Positions 1 through 9,426 are shown, counted from the first letter of the stretch. The stretch: 64,000 nucleotides of DNA from Chloroflexi bacterium TSY (GCA_019217005.1 JAHBNG010000004.1:1-64000); one strand, 5' to 3'. The notes: generated by a model from the sequence alone, not told the origin. Numbers and translations: made by a program.

Positions 1-50
1 CCCCCTCTCCATTCTCTCGTTCGCGTATAATTATTTTTTTGGTTTAGCCT
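1..50 (+). mobile_element. Right end of an ISAzo13-family element (cut by window edge)
   Basis: The first 50 bases match the last 50 bases of the complete ISAzo13-type element at 32777-34079, including the end of its transposase frame and the terminal inverted repeat ending GGTTTAGCCT. The rest of the element lies outside the window. It has the same orientation as the internal copy. It truncates the minus-strand lipoprotein gene that begins at 287. Confidence 0.9.
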
Positions 51-287
51 AATATAATTTCCCAGAGCATTCTGGGTTGCTTGTGCTTGGACCTTTTCGT
101 CTTTGTTTTTGGATATCAAATTTGAGATCTCTACAACTTGCGTTTGTTGAGCGACCGCTGTCTGCGTTATGGGAATGGTCTCTGTCATAGATGCATCAGG
201 TGTAATCACTAAATTGACTGGAGGACATCCAGCAAGGACGAATGAAGAAAATAAGAGTATGAAGAAAGCATAAGTTCGGGGTTGCAC
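51..287 (-). pseudogene. Lipoprotein gene truncated by ISAzo13 insertion
   Basis: A minus-strand frame starts at a GTG (285-287) with AAGGAG six bases upstream. The start was chosen because of this strong ribosome binding site. The product begins with a hydrophobic signal segment and a textbook lipobox VLAGC at about residues 18-22, so it would be lipid-anchored after export. About 79 residues are native (Thr- and Gln-rich, ending near NALGNYI). The frame then runs into the IS end at position 50 and onward to the window edge. The function is unknown. It may have belonged with the lipoprotein at 1058-1873, which has the same orientation. The C-terminus is lost to the insertion. Confidence 0.65.
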
Positions 288-713
288 GCTAAACTCCTTG
301 ACTCAAATAATGACCCTCGTATTGGTCATCTGTGGAGGGCGAAGCGCCCAATAGGTGAGCATTTCGGCTCTGCGCGACAAAGCGGGAAACAGGTTGAAAC
401 CATGTATAGGGCGATGCCAAGCGTCCACCTGCTTGGACGCTTGGTCCGTTGGTCAAGATCAGCGATTTCGGGTGCTCCTTTTGAGATACACTCTCATGTA
501 GGCTCAGCATTTTTTGGGAATCACCTTAGAGCGTGTTTTAAAAGTCTAACGAGAAGATTAGCCAACGCCGGTTGAGTAACGGAGTGGTATCGAAACCAGC
601 GTTGGCGGGTCGACCCGTTTGGTTTCACTTCGATACAAACTCAGTACAAGCGATACGCCTTCGGCCACTCAACCGGCACTGATCTCACCTTTAAAAACAC
701 CCTCTTACGACAA
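288..713. other. Gene-free stretch containing repeat E copy 1
   Basis: No coding frame with a plausible start was found between the truncated lipoprotein and the small membrane gene at 714. The only recognised structure is the repeat at 564-680. Confidence 0.5.
564..680 (+). repeat. Repeat E, copy 1
   Basis: An imperfect palindromic repeat whose ends read CGCCGGTTGAGTA and, inverted, ACTCAACCGGC. The core contains GGTATCGAAACCAGCG and TTTGGTTTC. This copy is longer than the one at 7636-7730. Partial copies lie at 39972-40015 and 40489-40537. It looks like a dispersed hairpin-forming repeat. Confidence 0.75.
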
Positions 714-1058
714 TCAGCCGATCGTTCTGATCCAGTTTCGAACATAGGTCGCCCAGACAATGCCCCAACCAATTCCAAACAGGGTTGTTACACCGGCAGA
801 CCAATAAAGAACGTCTACTGCCGCAGTTGTGAATTGATTAACGATCTTGATCGATATCCAGAATATTCCATAGGCAGGAACAACAAGCGACAGAAAATTC
901 AAGACAAATTGCAGAAAAATGCGAGGAATATTGGGCTGGTAATCGAGAGATATATTAATCCGATCTCTGTGATCATTCCAAATGGTATAAATCAAGCTAA
1001 TAATTGCAACAATGACCCCAATTGCTTCCAAAGCATTATCCACCAGAAATTCGGACAT
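714..1058 (-). CDS. Small membrane protein of unknown function
   Basis: A 114-residue protein with three predicted hydrophobic segments, at about residues 10-26, 46-72 and 80-105. The first is followed by a charged loop (WNDHRDR). I do not recognise the family. Its ATG shares one base with the stop of the upstream lipoprotein gene (TAATG overlap), so the two are probably translationally coupled and expressed as one unit. The coupling suggests that the inner-membrane protein and the lipoprotein act together, but no enzymatic motif is visible. It is followed by a repeat-containing gap. Confidence 0.6.
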   Translation of the reverse strand: MSEFLVDNALEAIGVIVAIISLIYTIWNDHRDRINISLDYQPNIPRIFLQFVLNFLSLVVPAYGIFWISIKIVNQFTTAAVDVLYWSAGVTTLFGIGWGIVWATYVRNWIRTIG

Positions 1059-1873
1059 TATTCACCTGTGCTACCAACGAGGCTGCGAAGTGTACCAACA
1101 ATGCTACTTGATTGGTCGCTATCAGTATTATCCTGCAAGACTTCGCCGATTTTTTCATTTAATGAATCAGTCAATTGATCTGTCTGCTTCCGTATTTCGA
1201 TTTCTTTTTGAAGCATCATTTGCGTTTCGTCCATCAGTCTTTTTGCTTCCGAGATTGCATCATTGAATGTCCCACCTTCAACAAGCAGCTCTGGTTTTGC
1301 TTCAAACACCCGCAAGGCTTCTAGTTGTGCATCAATAATCGCAACCTGACTGACCAACTCAGCCACCACGCTCTTTCCCTCAGCCAAACGCGTCTGTGCA
1401 ACCGTTGTGTTGTCTTGATAAATTTCAAGAGTTTGTAGCTTGATGTTCAACGTACTTTCCAATACTTTAAATTCTGGTATGAGCTCGTTTGCGTATTCTT
1501 CAAGCTGCTCCACGCTCACAACAGAGCCGTCTTTCAACGTAAGCGGCTCGTTCGACTCAATATAGTCGGCTAGCTTCATCATCTCTTGACGCTTTTGTTC
1601 TACTTCAGTTTGTAGGCTATTGATCTCGTCTTCGAGTAATTCAGCCTCAACCGCATTAGACGTTTTAGCTATCTGCAATCGATTCAGCTCGTCCTTGGCC
1701 GCTTCGATTGCGTTTTCGACTTCCTTTCTTTTGACCTCTAATTCTCCGATCTGCTGAATGACCGAATCCTTAACATTCTCACCCGTGACTTGCAAGCCTG
1801 CCATAAATTCAGAGCATCCACTGACACAGAGCATCATAATGAAAACAATAGATAGAACACAGAATCGTTTCAT
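1058..1873 (-). CDS. Coiled-coil lipoprotein
   Basis: A 271-residue protein. Residues 1-20 form a signal peptide with lipobox CVSGC, so it should be processed at Cys20 and lipid-anchored. Residues of about 35-110 and 180-250 are rich in Glu, Lys, Gln and Leu in heptad-like spacing, which indicates long coiled coils. No catalytic motif is visible. The start is supported by GAAAGGAAG a few bases upstream. It is coupled by a one-base overlap to the small membrane protein downstream. The pair could form a scaffold or spacer at the cell surface, which is inference from coiled-coil content and anchoring alone. Confidence 0.7.
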   Translation of the reverse strand: MKRFCVLSIVFIMMLCVSGCSEFMAGLQVTGENVKDSVIQQIGELEVKRKEVENAIEAAKDELNRLQIAKTSNAVEAELLEDEINSLQTEVEQKRQEMMKLADYIESNEPLTLKDGSVVSVEQLEEYANELIPEFKVLESTLNIKLQTLEIYQDNTTVAQTRLAEGKSVVAELVSQVAIIDAQLEALRVFEAKPELLVEGGTFNDAISEAKRLMDETQMMLQKEIEIRKQTDQLTDSLNEKIGEVLQDNTDSDQSSSIVGTLRSLVGSTGE

Positions 1874-2755
1874 GTTTGTACTTCCTTTCTAAAACAGATA
1901 GTAACCGGTAACTAATGATGAATCACTCTAATATCTTTCTAGACTTTACCTATTAATGAACTACACCTAATTAATAATGTCGTCTAACAAATCGATTTTG
2001 TTTCATTTGCAATTTCGTTTGTATCGTGAATGATTCACAGCAAATGAAACGGTTCTAAGCAATTCCGGACAGACCAGGATTGGCTGAGTAGATGATGACA
2101 TCCATACTCCACAGCGACAAAATATGACAATCGCCCTCGACTGAAAAGTGTTATTATATGGCGCCGCTCAGTATATAAGTTATTTAGAACCTATCCGCAA
2201 AGTGGTTGTGAGTCCGACCAACTTCTCGAGTGAGAGTGCACCGCCACAGAACTTTTCGGAGATGCCCTTAGTTGTCATTCTATGTTGCGTCAGCACGCAC
2301 AATATCAAGATAAAAATCGAATCATAATACCCACAATGTTCTACCTATGAGCAAAATGGGTTCGATGATTATTAGGGTTGGTCATTTTGTGCCGTCATTC
2401 TTCATTCCAAACGCGGAAAAAGTTGGCACGAATGATTGTCAATGATGGAAACAATAGGTAGCGTCAAAGAGGAAGCAGATATCGTGGTAACGTTCAATGC
2501 TACCCTATATCTTATTGGAATGCATCCATCCCAAAGATCTGTCATTCTTACTCAACGTGGCAGTTAAGCAGGAAACGACTATTTCTATAAAGTTGAGGAA
2601 TGGGTTCAACTTTGTATGTTCTCATTGTAACATCAGACTAAGGGATTGGCAACCCCCAATTTTCATGGCTTGATCGCTGCCATAAAACTGAGATCGGGTT
2701 TGACAGGGCACTCATCAGTGAAAAGATTCGACCAAGGAACGAGCTGTGATGAGAA
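1874..2755. other. Long gene-free stretch containing repeat D copy 1
   Basis: About 880 bases without a supportable gene. Short open frames here lack ribosome binding sites and family features. The only structure identified is repeat D at 2187-2280. The start of the lipoprotein operon promoter must lie in the first part, but no clear promoter was picked out. Confidence 0.5.
2187..2280 (+). repeat. Repeat D, copy 1
   Basis: Starts GAACCTATCCG and contains GTGGTTGTGA, ACTTCTCGAG and ACTTTTCGGA. The ends are inverted relatives (TATCCGNAAA / TTTTCGGA). Homologous to 15994-16078 and 57124-57207. Unlike those two, this copy does not lie between convergent genes. Confidence 0.7.
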
Positions 2756-4250
2756 CTACATGCCCAGAATCCGCCCTTCAACCTTCGGTTCGACCGGCGC
2801 ACGATGTGCTAGAAACCAAGAAAGCACTGCAGCACCTGATTGATCAACAACAGAGTGTAGTGGAGCTTCACTGATGGAATAGAAACCTGCACCTCCCTTG
2901 CCCATATATCCATCCAAAACGACGGTAAATGTACGTTCTTCATTTGTCCAGTCAAGTAGTTCACCTTGAAATTCAGCACTGACAATACGCTGTCCCTCTA
3001 CCAGAATCTGCTCATTTTTTTGGTCCAGGATTTGAGCTGATGCTGTCGAATTGATGGTCACTGTCAGACCCGCCTGCGCCACAAAGCAACCACGTGGCTC
3101 TGGCAGTTCGCTAACACCTCGTTCGAGAATTGACTTAATTTGGGGAGCAGTTAACTCGCGCACAATAGGTCGATTTGGAAAGGGATGATATTCATTCAGA
3201 TCAAGATTTGTAAATGCTCCAATCCCGAAGATGCGATCGCCCCGTTAATGTACCCATGTGGGCAAAGGCTAACTCAACGTCTGTCTGTACGTTGGCTTGG
3301 GCGAAAGCCAAAAGGGCATCCACATAGAGATTTCCCGCGGCAGATTCTCCCACCCCTTTGACTTCGTGTCGCGTGTCGATAGGTGTTGAAAGGTATCCTA
3401 CGATCTGCTCTGCTGGCAATTTCGCTTGCCATATGCCCAGGTTGGCAGCAATGGCCGGATCGTCATCAACGGACGAATCCAACGGGATAAGACGATAATC
3501 ATGAATGACTGGTGCTTTATTTGGTTCTATCTCAGCCCGAACACGCCCCATAAACTGCGTACCCACCGTGCCGCGCACAATCGGCGTTTCATCCACCCAA
3601 AGAATCTCATGTAACGGTGTGTGAGAATGACCGCCAACAATCAGATCAATATTATCGATCTGTTTCGCAATTTCAATGTCTCCATCTTGCCCCAGATGCG
3701 AAAGCAAGATCACCATATTCGCCCGCTTGCGTAGATAATGGGTCAAAGTTGCGGCAGTTTCCAAAATCGGACGACGCTCTATTGCCGTTGCAAATTCAGG
3801 TGGGTAGAGATGAATATCATCAAATAACAGGCTGAAGATGGCAATTCGGCAGCCCGCCCGCTCATGAATCACATAGGGCTTCCATTTATTAGCCAATAGA
3901 TGATCCGCTCGAGGTATAAAATTCGCACATAAAAGGGGAAAGTTTGCCTCTGTCAAACGCTGATTCAATAAGTCAAGGCCACCGTCAAAGTCATGATTGC
4001 CAAGAGCGGCGGCGTCATATCCGAGCTGATTCATCAAGGCAATGTCTGGCTCGCCTCGAAACGCATGCCAATAGCGACTGCCCTGATAGAAATCCCCTGC
4101 ATCCAGTAAAAGCAGATGTGGATGTGCCGCTCGCTGCTGCGCAATAAACGTGGCACGGCGAGCATAACCGCCAAGTGTTTCACCATCAGGCGCTGGTAGT
4201 GGTGTAAGATAGCCATGAGTGTCGTTGTTGTGTAGGATGATCAATTCCAT
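2756..4250 (-). pseudogene. Bifunctional metallophosphatase / 5'-nucleotidase, frameshifted
   Basis: The N-terminal part (3201-4250, 349 residues) is a metallophosphoesterase domain with the metal-binding motifs NNDTHG (residues 8-13), DAGDFYQGS, GNHDFD, LSHLG and GGHSH. The C-terminal part (2756-3163 and the frame just upstream) is a 5'-nucleotidase C-terminal domain, including GKGGAGFYSI-type residues. The two are joined by continuing the second frame upstream to FGIGAFTNLDLNEYHPF, so the gene was one frame of about 497 codons. It is now out of frame by one base near 3230. No signal peptide is present, unlike many periplasmic family members. The intact enzyme would hydrolyse nucleotide monophosphates or related phosphate esters. 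The frameshift may be real or a sequencing error. Confidence 0.8.
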
Positions 4251-4286
4251 TGTTCAATATTTCTATTTTGGTTCTGGTTTATACGG

Positions 4287-4365
4287 GAGTGTGTCCCAAA
4301 GTGTGTAAATGCAGCCGACTCTCTGACTGAGCGGCGTCTATTTACCCACTTTGTGGTACACACTC
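4287..4365 (+). repeat. MITE-B, copy A
   Basis: A 79-bp imperfect palindrome beginning GAGTGTGTCCCAAAGTG and ending CACTTTGTGGTACACACTC. The centre contains CTCTGACTGAGCGG. It lies in the divergent promoter region between the nucleotidase and the P-loop kinase-like gene. Other copies are at 28984, 40283, 56303 and 63518. Confidence 0.85.
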
Positions 4366-4461
4366 GGTTATATACTGACAGAATGTATTGACAGAAAGCA
4401 GGAATCGTTAATATTAAACCAACATACTTGACATGCAAAACAGAGCAGGTATCATGATGTC

Positions 4462-4965
4462 ATGAACAAATTCTTAATTCTAGGCTGCCAAGGCTCTGGC
4501 AAAACATATCTCGCCAAGCAGTTGGGCACGCGGCTTGACATTCCTGTATTCCACCTGGATGAAGTTTTCTGGGAAAGTTGGGGACCACCGCTGAACGTGA
4601 CACCCACCGCTGCTCAGATTGAAGAAAAACTCATTGAGTTGACCAGTGGTCAGGCTTGGATTATTGATGGGAATTTTATAAAGACATTGCCAATGCGGCT
4701 GGCTAGATGCGATGTCGTGGTTTATTTGGCGGCACCCCGATGGCTCTGCATTTGGCGTGTCATTCGCCGTTATCTGGTCTGTCGGCTACAAGGTGTTGTG
4801 CGCCCTCATGAACAGATTCACTGGCAGTTGCTCAAACATATCTGGCGTTTTCCGCAGACGCTTCAGCCAAAGCTTCTAAATCTTATTGATGAAAATGAGC
4901 CACATGGTGGAATCTGGATGATTAAATCCAGTCGAGAGCTTTGGGGGTATCTGAATCAAAGTTAA
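4462..4965 (+). CDS. P-loop adenylate-kinase-like / topology modulation protein
   Basis: A 167-residue protein with a Walker A motif GCQGSGKT at residues 8-15 and the following pattern typical of small nucleotide-kinase-like proteins annotated as DNA topology modulators: VFHLDEVFWESW, WIIDGNF, and VVYLAAPRWLCIWRVIRRY. A lid region rich in Arg (RRYLVCRL) follows. The family binds ATP and is presumed to phosphorylate a small molecule. The true substrate is not established. An AGCAGG sequence upstream may serve as the ribosome binding site. It is a single gene between MITE-B and the fucU control region. Confidence 0.75.
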   Translation: MNKFLILGCQGSGKTYLAKQLGTRLDIPVFHLDEVFWESWGPPLNVTPTAAQIEEKLIELTSGQAWIIDGNFIKTLPMRLARCDVVVYLAAPRWLCIWRVIRRYLVCRLQGVVRPHEQIHWQLLKHIWRFPQTLQPKLLNLIDENEPHGGIWMIKSSRELWGYLNQS

Positions 4966-5026
4966 CAACCATGCCATTCCTCACACCAATGCATAGTCAC
5001 ATCATTTTAACTCGGCCTTAGTTGTC

Positions 5027-5102
5027 GTTTCGGCCGATTGTAGAACAAACAGCTTGTTTGTTCAGCGTTTCGAACGAATAAACTTCGCCATCTGGCCGAA
5101 AC
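5027..5102. promoter_or_regulatory. Nested inverted repeats upstream of fucU
   Basis: The inner dyad GAACAAACA-N3-TGTTTGTTC (5043-5063) has perfect 9-bp arms, typical in size of an operator for a dimeric regulator. An outer dyad GTTTCGGCC (5027-5035) pairs with GGCCGAAAC (5094-5102) around it. The block ends 36 bases before the fucU start. The regulator is unknown. The LacI-type gene at 9636 has a related GAACAAAC-containing region in its own upstream DNA. Confidence 0.6.
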
Positions 5103-5138
5103 AATGACTGACACCCTTTATTCGAAAGGAACCCAATT

Positions 5139-5612
5139 ATGCTGAAAGGAATTTCTCCGCTCTTCTCCCCCGACCTGCTCTCTACTATCTATCGCATGGG
5201 TCATGGCGATGAAATCGTTCTGGCTGATGCGCATTTCCCCGGCGAATCGCTTGGGCCAGCCGTGATTCGAGCAGATGGTTTACAGATTGCGCCGCTGCTG
5301 GACGCGATTCTGCCCCTCTTTGAGTTGGATAGTTATGACGAAGCACCTCTGCTCATGATGGATGTGGTGCCAGGGGATACGGCTGACCCGGCAGTTGAAG
5401 CTGATTATCGATCTGCAGTTGACCGGTCTCAGCCCCAAACCCCGCCTATACAAAAACTTGAGCGTTTTGCTTTCTATGAACGTTGTCGCTCTGCTTTTGC
5501 CGTTGTTACCACGGGGGATACACGCAAATATGGCAATATCATTTTGAAGAAGGGCGTCACGCCATTTGGTTCCGACTATGGAAATATACTCAATTTTTTG
5601 TCGACTACTTGA
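5139..5612 (+). CDS. fucU: FucU/RbsD-family L-fucose mutarotase
   Basis: A 157-residue protein with the FucU/RbsD signature: [14 protein letters not shown] at the start, [16 protein letters not shown] with the key His at residue 23, MMDVVPGD, and the C-terminal [18 protein letters not shown] with [10 protein letters not shown]. These proteins interconvert the alpha and beta anomers of fucose or ribose and usually form decamers in the cytoplasm. The length is close to the family norm of about 140. The start is supported by AAAGGAA upstream. The nested dyad just upstream suggests sugar-responsive control. No other fucose-pathway gene is adjacent, although class II aldolase and SDR genes appear at 18.7-20.3 kb. 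Confidence 0.88.
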   Translation: MLKGISPLFSPDLLSTIYRMGHGDEIVLADAHFPGESLGPAVIRADGLQIAPLLDAILPLFELDSYDEAPLLMMDVVPGDTADPAVEADYRSAVDRSQPQTPPIQKLERFAFYERCRSAFAVVTTGDTRKYGNIILKKGVTPFGSDYGNILNFLSTT

Positions 5613-5640
5613 CAAACGAAATTGAATGAGTTATCATCGT

Positions 5641-5676
5641 AATGAATAAATATTCATTTCGGTGAATTAAAATTCA
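5641..5676. promoter_or_regulatory. Probable TetR-family operator
   Basis: Two AT-rich dyads lie immediately before the TetR gene: AATGAAT-N4-ATTCATT (5641-5658) and TGAATT-N2-AATTCA (5663-5676). Position and symmetry fit autorepression by the adjacent TetR-type protein and control of the co-oriented P450 gene. Confidence 0.55.
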
Positions 5677-5678
5677 AT

Positions 5679-6318
5679 ATGAATAAAAAATTTCAAGCTC
5701 AATTAATTCAAGCTCGACGTGCTCAGATTATCGAAGCGGCCATCGAAGTGATCGCGGAACAGGGTTTTCAGCGCACCACAATCAAGCAGATTGCGCAGCG
5801 TGCTGATGTAGCTGATGGAACGATCTACAATTATTTTAAGAACAAGGATGCAATTCTGTTGGCAATTTTGGAGCTGTTGACCGAAGCGGAAGTGCGCTAT
5901 GTTCACTTTGCTGAGGCCAAACAGCTCGATTTTACTCAATTTGTGACCGAATATGTAGCCCATAAGAATGCAGGAAGTTGATGCCGGCTTCCAAGTACTC
6001 AAGGCGATTCTGCCGGAAACACTTGCTAATCCAGAGTTAGGTGTGCAAATCAATGAGCAAATCTATGCATCTGCGTTTGCAAGTGCTGAAGCGTATATTC
6101 AACATCTGATCGAGCAGGGAAATATCGCACCGCTTGATCCCGCCATGGCAACTCGTCTCTTTGCCAGTCCCTTGCTGGGTTTGATGTTTCTACGCCTGAT
6201 GGGAGACGAGCACGTCAAAGCCAATTGGCAAGCATATAGTGAAGCGATGAGCAACTTATTGATTAAAGGATTTCAAACAAAGGATCAATCGTCAGATGAA
6301 AACGACCCCCTTAATTAA
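5679..6318 (+). pseudogene. TetR-family transcriptional regulator, frameshifted
   Basis: The N-terminal 98 residues hold the TetR helix-turn-helix: RRAQIIEAAIEVIAEQG, TTIKQIAQRADVADGTIYNYF. After VTEYVAH the frame is lost. The second frame from about 5968 continues as RMQEVDAGFQVLKAILPE and the ligand-binding domain to residue 213. One extra A in ATAAGAATG (about 5963-5971) explains the break, because removing it gives HRMQEV. The last codons overlap the P450 start by 23 bases, so the two genes were co-transcribed. The protein probably represses itself and the P450 through the dyads at 5641-5676. It could be a genuine mutation or a sequencing error. Confidence 0.8.
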
Positions 6319-7510
6319 CATGTCCACACAAGAATTTAGTCGTAATGTTCACAAGTATTTTGCCAAAATGCGTCGAGAATCGCCGGTTTGTCAAGCGCAG
6401 ATGACGCGCTGGCAAAAGGTCTATCTTATTACACAGTATGCTGATGTTGCAGCAGCGCTCAAGGATTCGCGCCTGGTCAAGAATCCCAACAATGCCAAGT
6501 CTGAATCTGGACGCAGCAGTATGTACTGGATGCCAAAGCCGTTTCGACCACTGATGCACAATATGCTCAATTCGGATGAACCTGACCACCGACGGCTACG
6601 CAATCTTGTCCACAAGGCATTTACGCCGCGCATGATTGCACAATTGGAGCCGCGCATTGAAGCTATCGCTATTCAGCTTCTGGATGCTGCACAGACCAAA
6701 AGAGATGTTGACTTCATTCAGGAGTTTGCACTCCCACTACCCATTAATGTCATTGCCGAGATGATTGGGATACCGGAGGAGGATCGCGCTCGTTTTCGTG
6801 CATGGACAAAATCTATCATTGTTGCCCCAACTCCCTTCAACATGGTACGAGCGATACCAAGTGTCCTCGCCTTTCTCCGTTATGTGCGGAAATTGGCAAA
6901 TCAGCGTCGTGTAGAGCCACAGGATGATCTATTGACTGCACTGGTTCATGCAGAGGATGAGGGCGATCGATTTACCGAGGATGAGTTGTTAGGGATGGTC
7001 TTTTTGCTCTTGGTTGCAGGGCACGAAACAACTGTGAGCTTGCTTGCCAACGGCGTGGTTGCACTCCTAAACAATCCAGAGCAGCTTGCCCTGTTGAAGG
7101 ACAATCCCAATTTTATCGAAACAGCGATCGAGGAGATGCTACGTTACGATGGTGCTCTTCAAACGGCAGAGAGTTCTTTTGCCCGAGAGACCTTTTCTTT
7201 GCATGGGGTGACAATTTCGCAAGGCTCGATGGTTTTGCCAGCAATCTTGTCGGCCAATCGAGATGAAAGCATGTTCAACGATGCAGCACAATTCGACGTG
7301 ACGCGTACGCCCAACAAGCACCTGGCGTTTGGCCATGGTATTCACTATTGTTTAGGGGCACCTTTGGCACGGCTCGAAGGGAAAATCGCCTTCCAGACCC
7401 TGCTCGAACGCTGCCCCAATATGCGGATGACCATTGATCCTGCCAAACTTCGATATTCCAACTTGCCAATCATTCATCGGCTTGCCGAATTACCTGTGGC
7501 AATATCATAA
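6296..7510 (+). CDS. Cytochrome P450 (CYP107-like bacterial class)
   Basis: A 404-residue soluble P450. Visible hallmarks are the I-helix oxygen-activation motif AGHETT, the K-helix ExxR (EEMLR), and the haem-binding loop FGHGIHYCLGAP with axial Cys352. The C-helix region HRRLRNLVHKAFTP is also typical. The reaction would be O2-dependent monooxygenation of an unknown small molecule, using a ferredoxin and reductase encoded elsewhere. The start at 6296 has AAGGA upstream. A second Met at 6320 (MSTQEF) is an alternative. It overlaps the end of the TetR gene, so it is likely substrate-inducible through that regulator. Confidence 0.92.
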   Translation: MKTTPLINMSTQEFSRNVHKYFAKMRRESPVCQAQMTRWQKVYLITQYADVAAALKDSRLVKNPNNAKSESGRSSMYWMPKPFRPLMHNMLNSDEPDHRRLRNLVHKAFTPRMIAQLEPRIEAIAIQLLDAAQTKRDVDFIQEFALPLPINVIAEMIGIPEEDRARFRAWTKSIIVAPTPFNMVRAIPSVLAFLRYVRKLANQRRVEPQDDLLTALVHAEDEGDRFTEDELLGMVFLLLVAGHETTVSLLANGVVALLNNPEQLALLKDNPNFIETAIEEMLRYDGALQTAESSFARETFSLHGVTISQGSMVLPAILSANRDESMFNDAAQFDVTRTPNKHLAFGHGIHYCLGAPLARLEGKIAFQTLLERCPNMRMTIDPAKLRYSNLPIIHRLAELPVAIS

Positions 7511-7635
7511 GCTGTTTCTGGTCACCGTTACAGCCAATTGTCAAGCAAACAGCATGAACGTTAAGAAAATTGTTCGGTATATTTGTAGATTCTCTCATTG
7601 GTAGGCGAAGGGTAGCAGGTCAAAATGGGCGAGCA

Positions 7636-7730
7636 AACGCCGGTTGAGTAGCGGAGCGGTATCGAAACCAGCGTTTGTGGGTCGACCCGTTTGGTTTCGA
7701 TACGCCCTTCGGGCTACTCAACCAGCACTA
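7636..7730 (+). repeat. Repeat E, copy 2
   Basis: Begins CGCCGGTTGAGTAGCGGAG and ends GGGCTACTCAACCAGC. The arms GGTATCGAAACCAGCG and TTTGGTTTCGATACG are inverted relatives, so the unit can fold into a hairpin. It lies in the 588-base gap (7511-8097) after the P450 gene. Confidence 0.75.
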
Positions 7731-7838
7731 ACCTAGTCCCGTCATCAGCGACTTTGCCCGAAAAACATGATACTAGGGGCATGAGGAATGGCGGGAAACT
7801 GCATGACTAGATAGAGATTTGCCACACCGCCATTCTTC

Positions 7839-8024
7839 GTGCCCGTTTCGCTTCCCGAATTTAATTTTGACTGTCCATCTTGTTTGCTCAGTAGCGTCAA
7901 CAGAGCGATTCACGACACATCAGCAACGACGTCGTGCCGTGAATGTCATGTTGTCCGTTTTGAACGAATGGTTAGCACAGAAAAAGATATCTATACAGCG
8001 GTTTTCATACAGAGCAAAGCATAA
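7839..8024 (+). CDS. Possible small zinc-ribbon protein
   Basis: A 61-residue frame from a GTG start. It contains two Cys pairs, CPSC at about residues 12-15 and CREC at about 32-35, spaced as in a zinc ribbon, followed by a basic/aromatic strand (VVRFERMV). No convincing ribosome binding site is visible and the upstream in-frame stop limits it to this start. It is not recognised as a named family. It could be a small nucleic-acid-binding protein or a chance frame. The Cys spacing is the only positive evidence. Confidence 0.3.
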   Translation: MPVSLPEFNFDCPSCLLSSVNRAIHDTSATTSCRECHVVRFERMVSTEKDIYTAVFIQSKA

Positions 8025-8097
8025 ACCGTAAAGAGACTGAAGAATTGTTTGTCTCATCTTCAATTCCTTCATTCCCTTCATGGTTCATTTTGATTCC

Positions 8098-9387
8098 TTA
8101 TGCCAAAGCAAGTTCGGCCGCGACGCCATTTTCGCTGTGTGTCTCAATGAATTCCTCGTTCACATTTTTGTGTTTGGCATCAACAATTGTTCTACCGATG
8201 TGATCCAAAGGAATATCTCGACGCCAGCGCGAATCGGTCAGGATCTTGTCTAGATTACAGCGGTCGACATATTTCCCTGCCACGTCGACAGTCTCTGTCA
8301 ACAACCCTTCACTCAGGGTGATTGGATTGAGACCCAACTCGAGAAATTGATCGTTTCGCACCTTGAGCTCGTTTTCCAGCGATTCGTTGCGTGGCGAAGT
8401 GTAATAACGAATTTCAGCACCTGTCAATTTGGCAACCAGTGCCGCAAGGTCACGAACGCGATGGGTCTCTGTGGTTTGATTAAAGATTTTGACACGATCT
8501 CCCTTTTCTGGCGGGTTCGCGATAGCAAGCTCAATGCAGCGAACCGAATCGTTCATATTGATGAAGGCCCGGGTCTGTCCGCCAGTTCCATAGACCGTCA
8601 ACGGATGTCCGACAGCTGCTTGAACCAGGAAGCGGTTCAGGACCGTCCCATAGTCACCTTCATAATCAAATCGATTGATCAAATCTGGATGCAACATTGT
8701 CTCGGGTGTATGCGTTCCCCACACGATACCTTGATGGAGGTCGGTAATCCGCAGATCATCGTTCTTGTTGTAATAGGCAAAGAGCAAGGCATCCATCGTT
8801 TTGGTCATATGATAGACGCTACCCGGATTGGGTGGATAGGCAATTTCGATTTCGTGCGCTTCGTTGTCAACCTGTACGACAACCGCCAAATAGCCTTCAG
8901 GGATCTCCATACCGGCCGTGCCATAACCATAGACACCCATTGTTCCCAGATGGACAAGATGCACATCTAAGCCTGTCTCAACGATAGCGCAGAGAAGATT
9001 GTGGGTACCATTCGTATTGTTGTTGACTGTATATCGCTTGTGACTTGACGATTTCATGGAGTAGGGCGCCGCACGCTGTTCAGCGTAATGAACAATCGCT
9101 TTTGGTTTGGTCTCAGCAATGAGATCACGTAGCAGGTGATAATCCTCGGCGATGTTGATGTTCTGCAAATTGATGCGCTTTCCGGATACGTCATACCAAC
9201 AATTCAGGCGCCGCTCAATTGTCGTAATAGGCGTTAATGACTGGCATCCCAGTTCGATGTCGATCTTCCGCCGCGATAAGTTATCAACAATTGTGATGTC
9301 ATATCCTAAGTTTGAGAGATGAAGGGTGGCTGGCCAACCACAAAATCCATCACCACCAAGTACAATGATATGATTGTTTGTATTCAC
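8098..9387 (-). CDS. sqdB: UDP-sulfoquinovose synthase-like NAD-dependent epimerase
   Basis: A 429-residue extended short-chain dehydrogenase closely resembling SqdB/SQD1. Features are the Rossmann motif GGDGFCGW near residue 12, VDNLSRRKIDIELG, HYAEQRAAPYSM, LGTMGVYGYG, the active-site YHMTK (Tyr-x-x-x-Lys), ALNRF-like TVLNRFLVQAAVGHPLTVYG, and GGQTRAFI. The family makes UDP-sulfoquinovose from UDP-glucose and sulfite for sulfolipid or sulfated glycan synthesis. The start is the GTG at 9385-9387, which has AAGGAG upstream. The open frame extends 32 codons further but into a hairpin. No SqdX glycosyltransferase is adjacent, so the final acceptor is uncertain. Confidence 0.88.
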   Translation of the reverse strand: MNTNNHIIVLGGDGFCGWPATLHLSNLGYDITIVDNLSRRKIDIELGCQSLTPITTIERRLNCWYDVSGKRINLQNINIAEDYHLLRDLIAETKPKAIVHYAEQRAAPYSMKSSSHKRYTVNNNTNGTHNLLCAIVETGLDVHLVHLGTMGVYGYGTAGMEIPEGYLAVVVQVDNEAHEIEIAYPPNPGSVYHMTKTMDALLFAYYNKNDDLRITDLHQGIVWGTHTPETMLHPDLINRFDYEGDYGTVLNRFLVQAAVGHPLTVYGTGGQTRAFINMNDSVRCIELAIANPPEKGDRVKIFNQTTETHRVRDLAALVAKLTGAEIRYYTSPRNESLENELKVRNDQFLELGLNPITLSEGLLTETVDVAGKYVDRCNLDKILTDSRWRRDIPLDHIGRTIVDAKHKNVNEEFIETHSENGVAAELALA

Positions 9388-9426
9388 ATGTGCTCCTTGA
9401 GTTAATGTTCTTATTTTTCGCCCATC

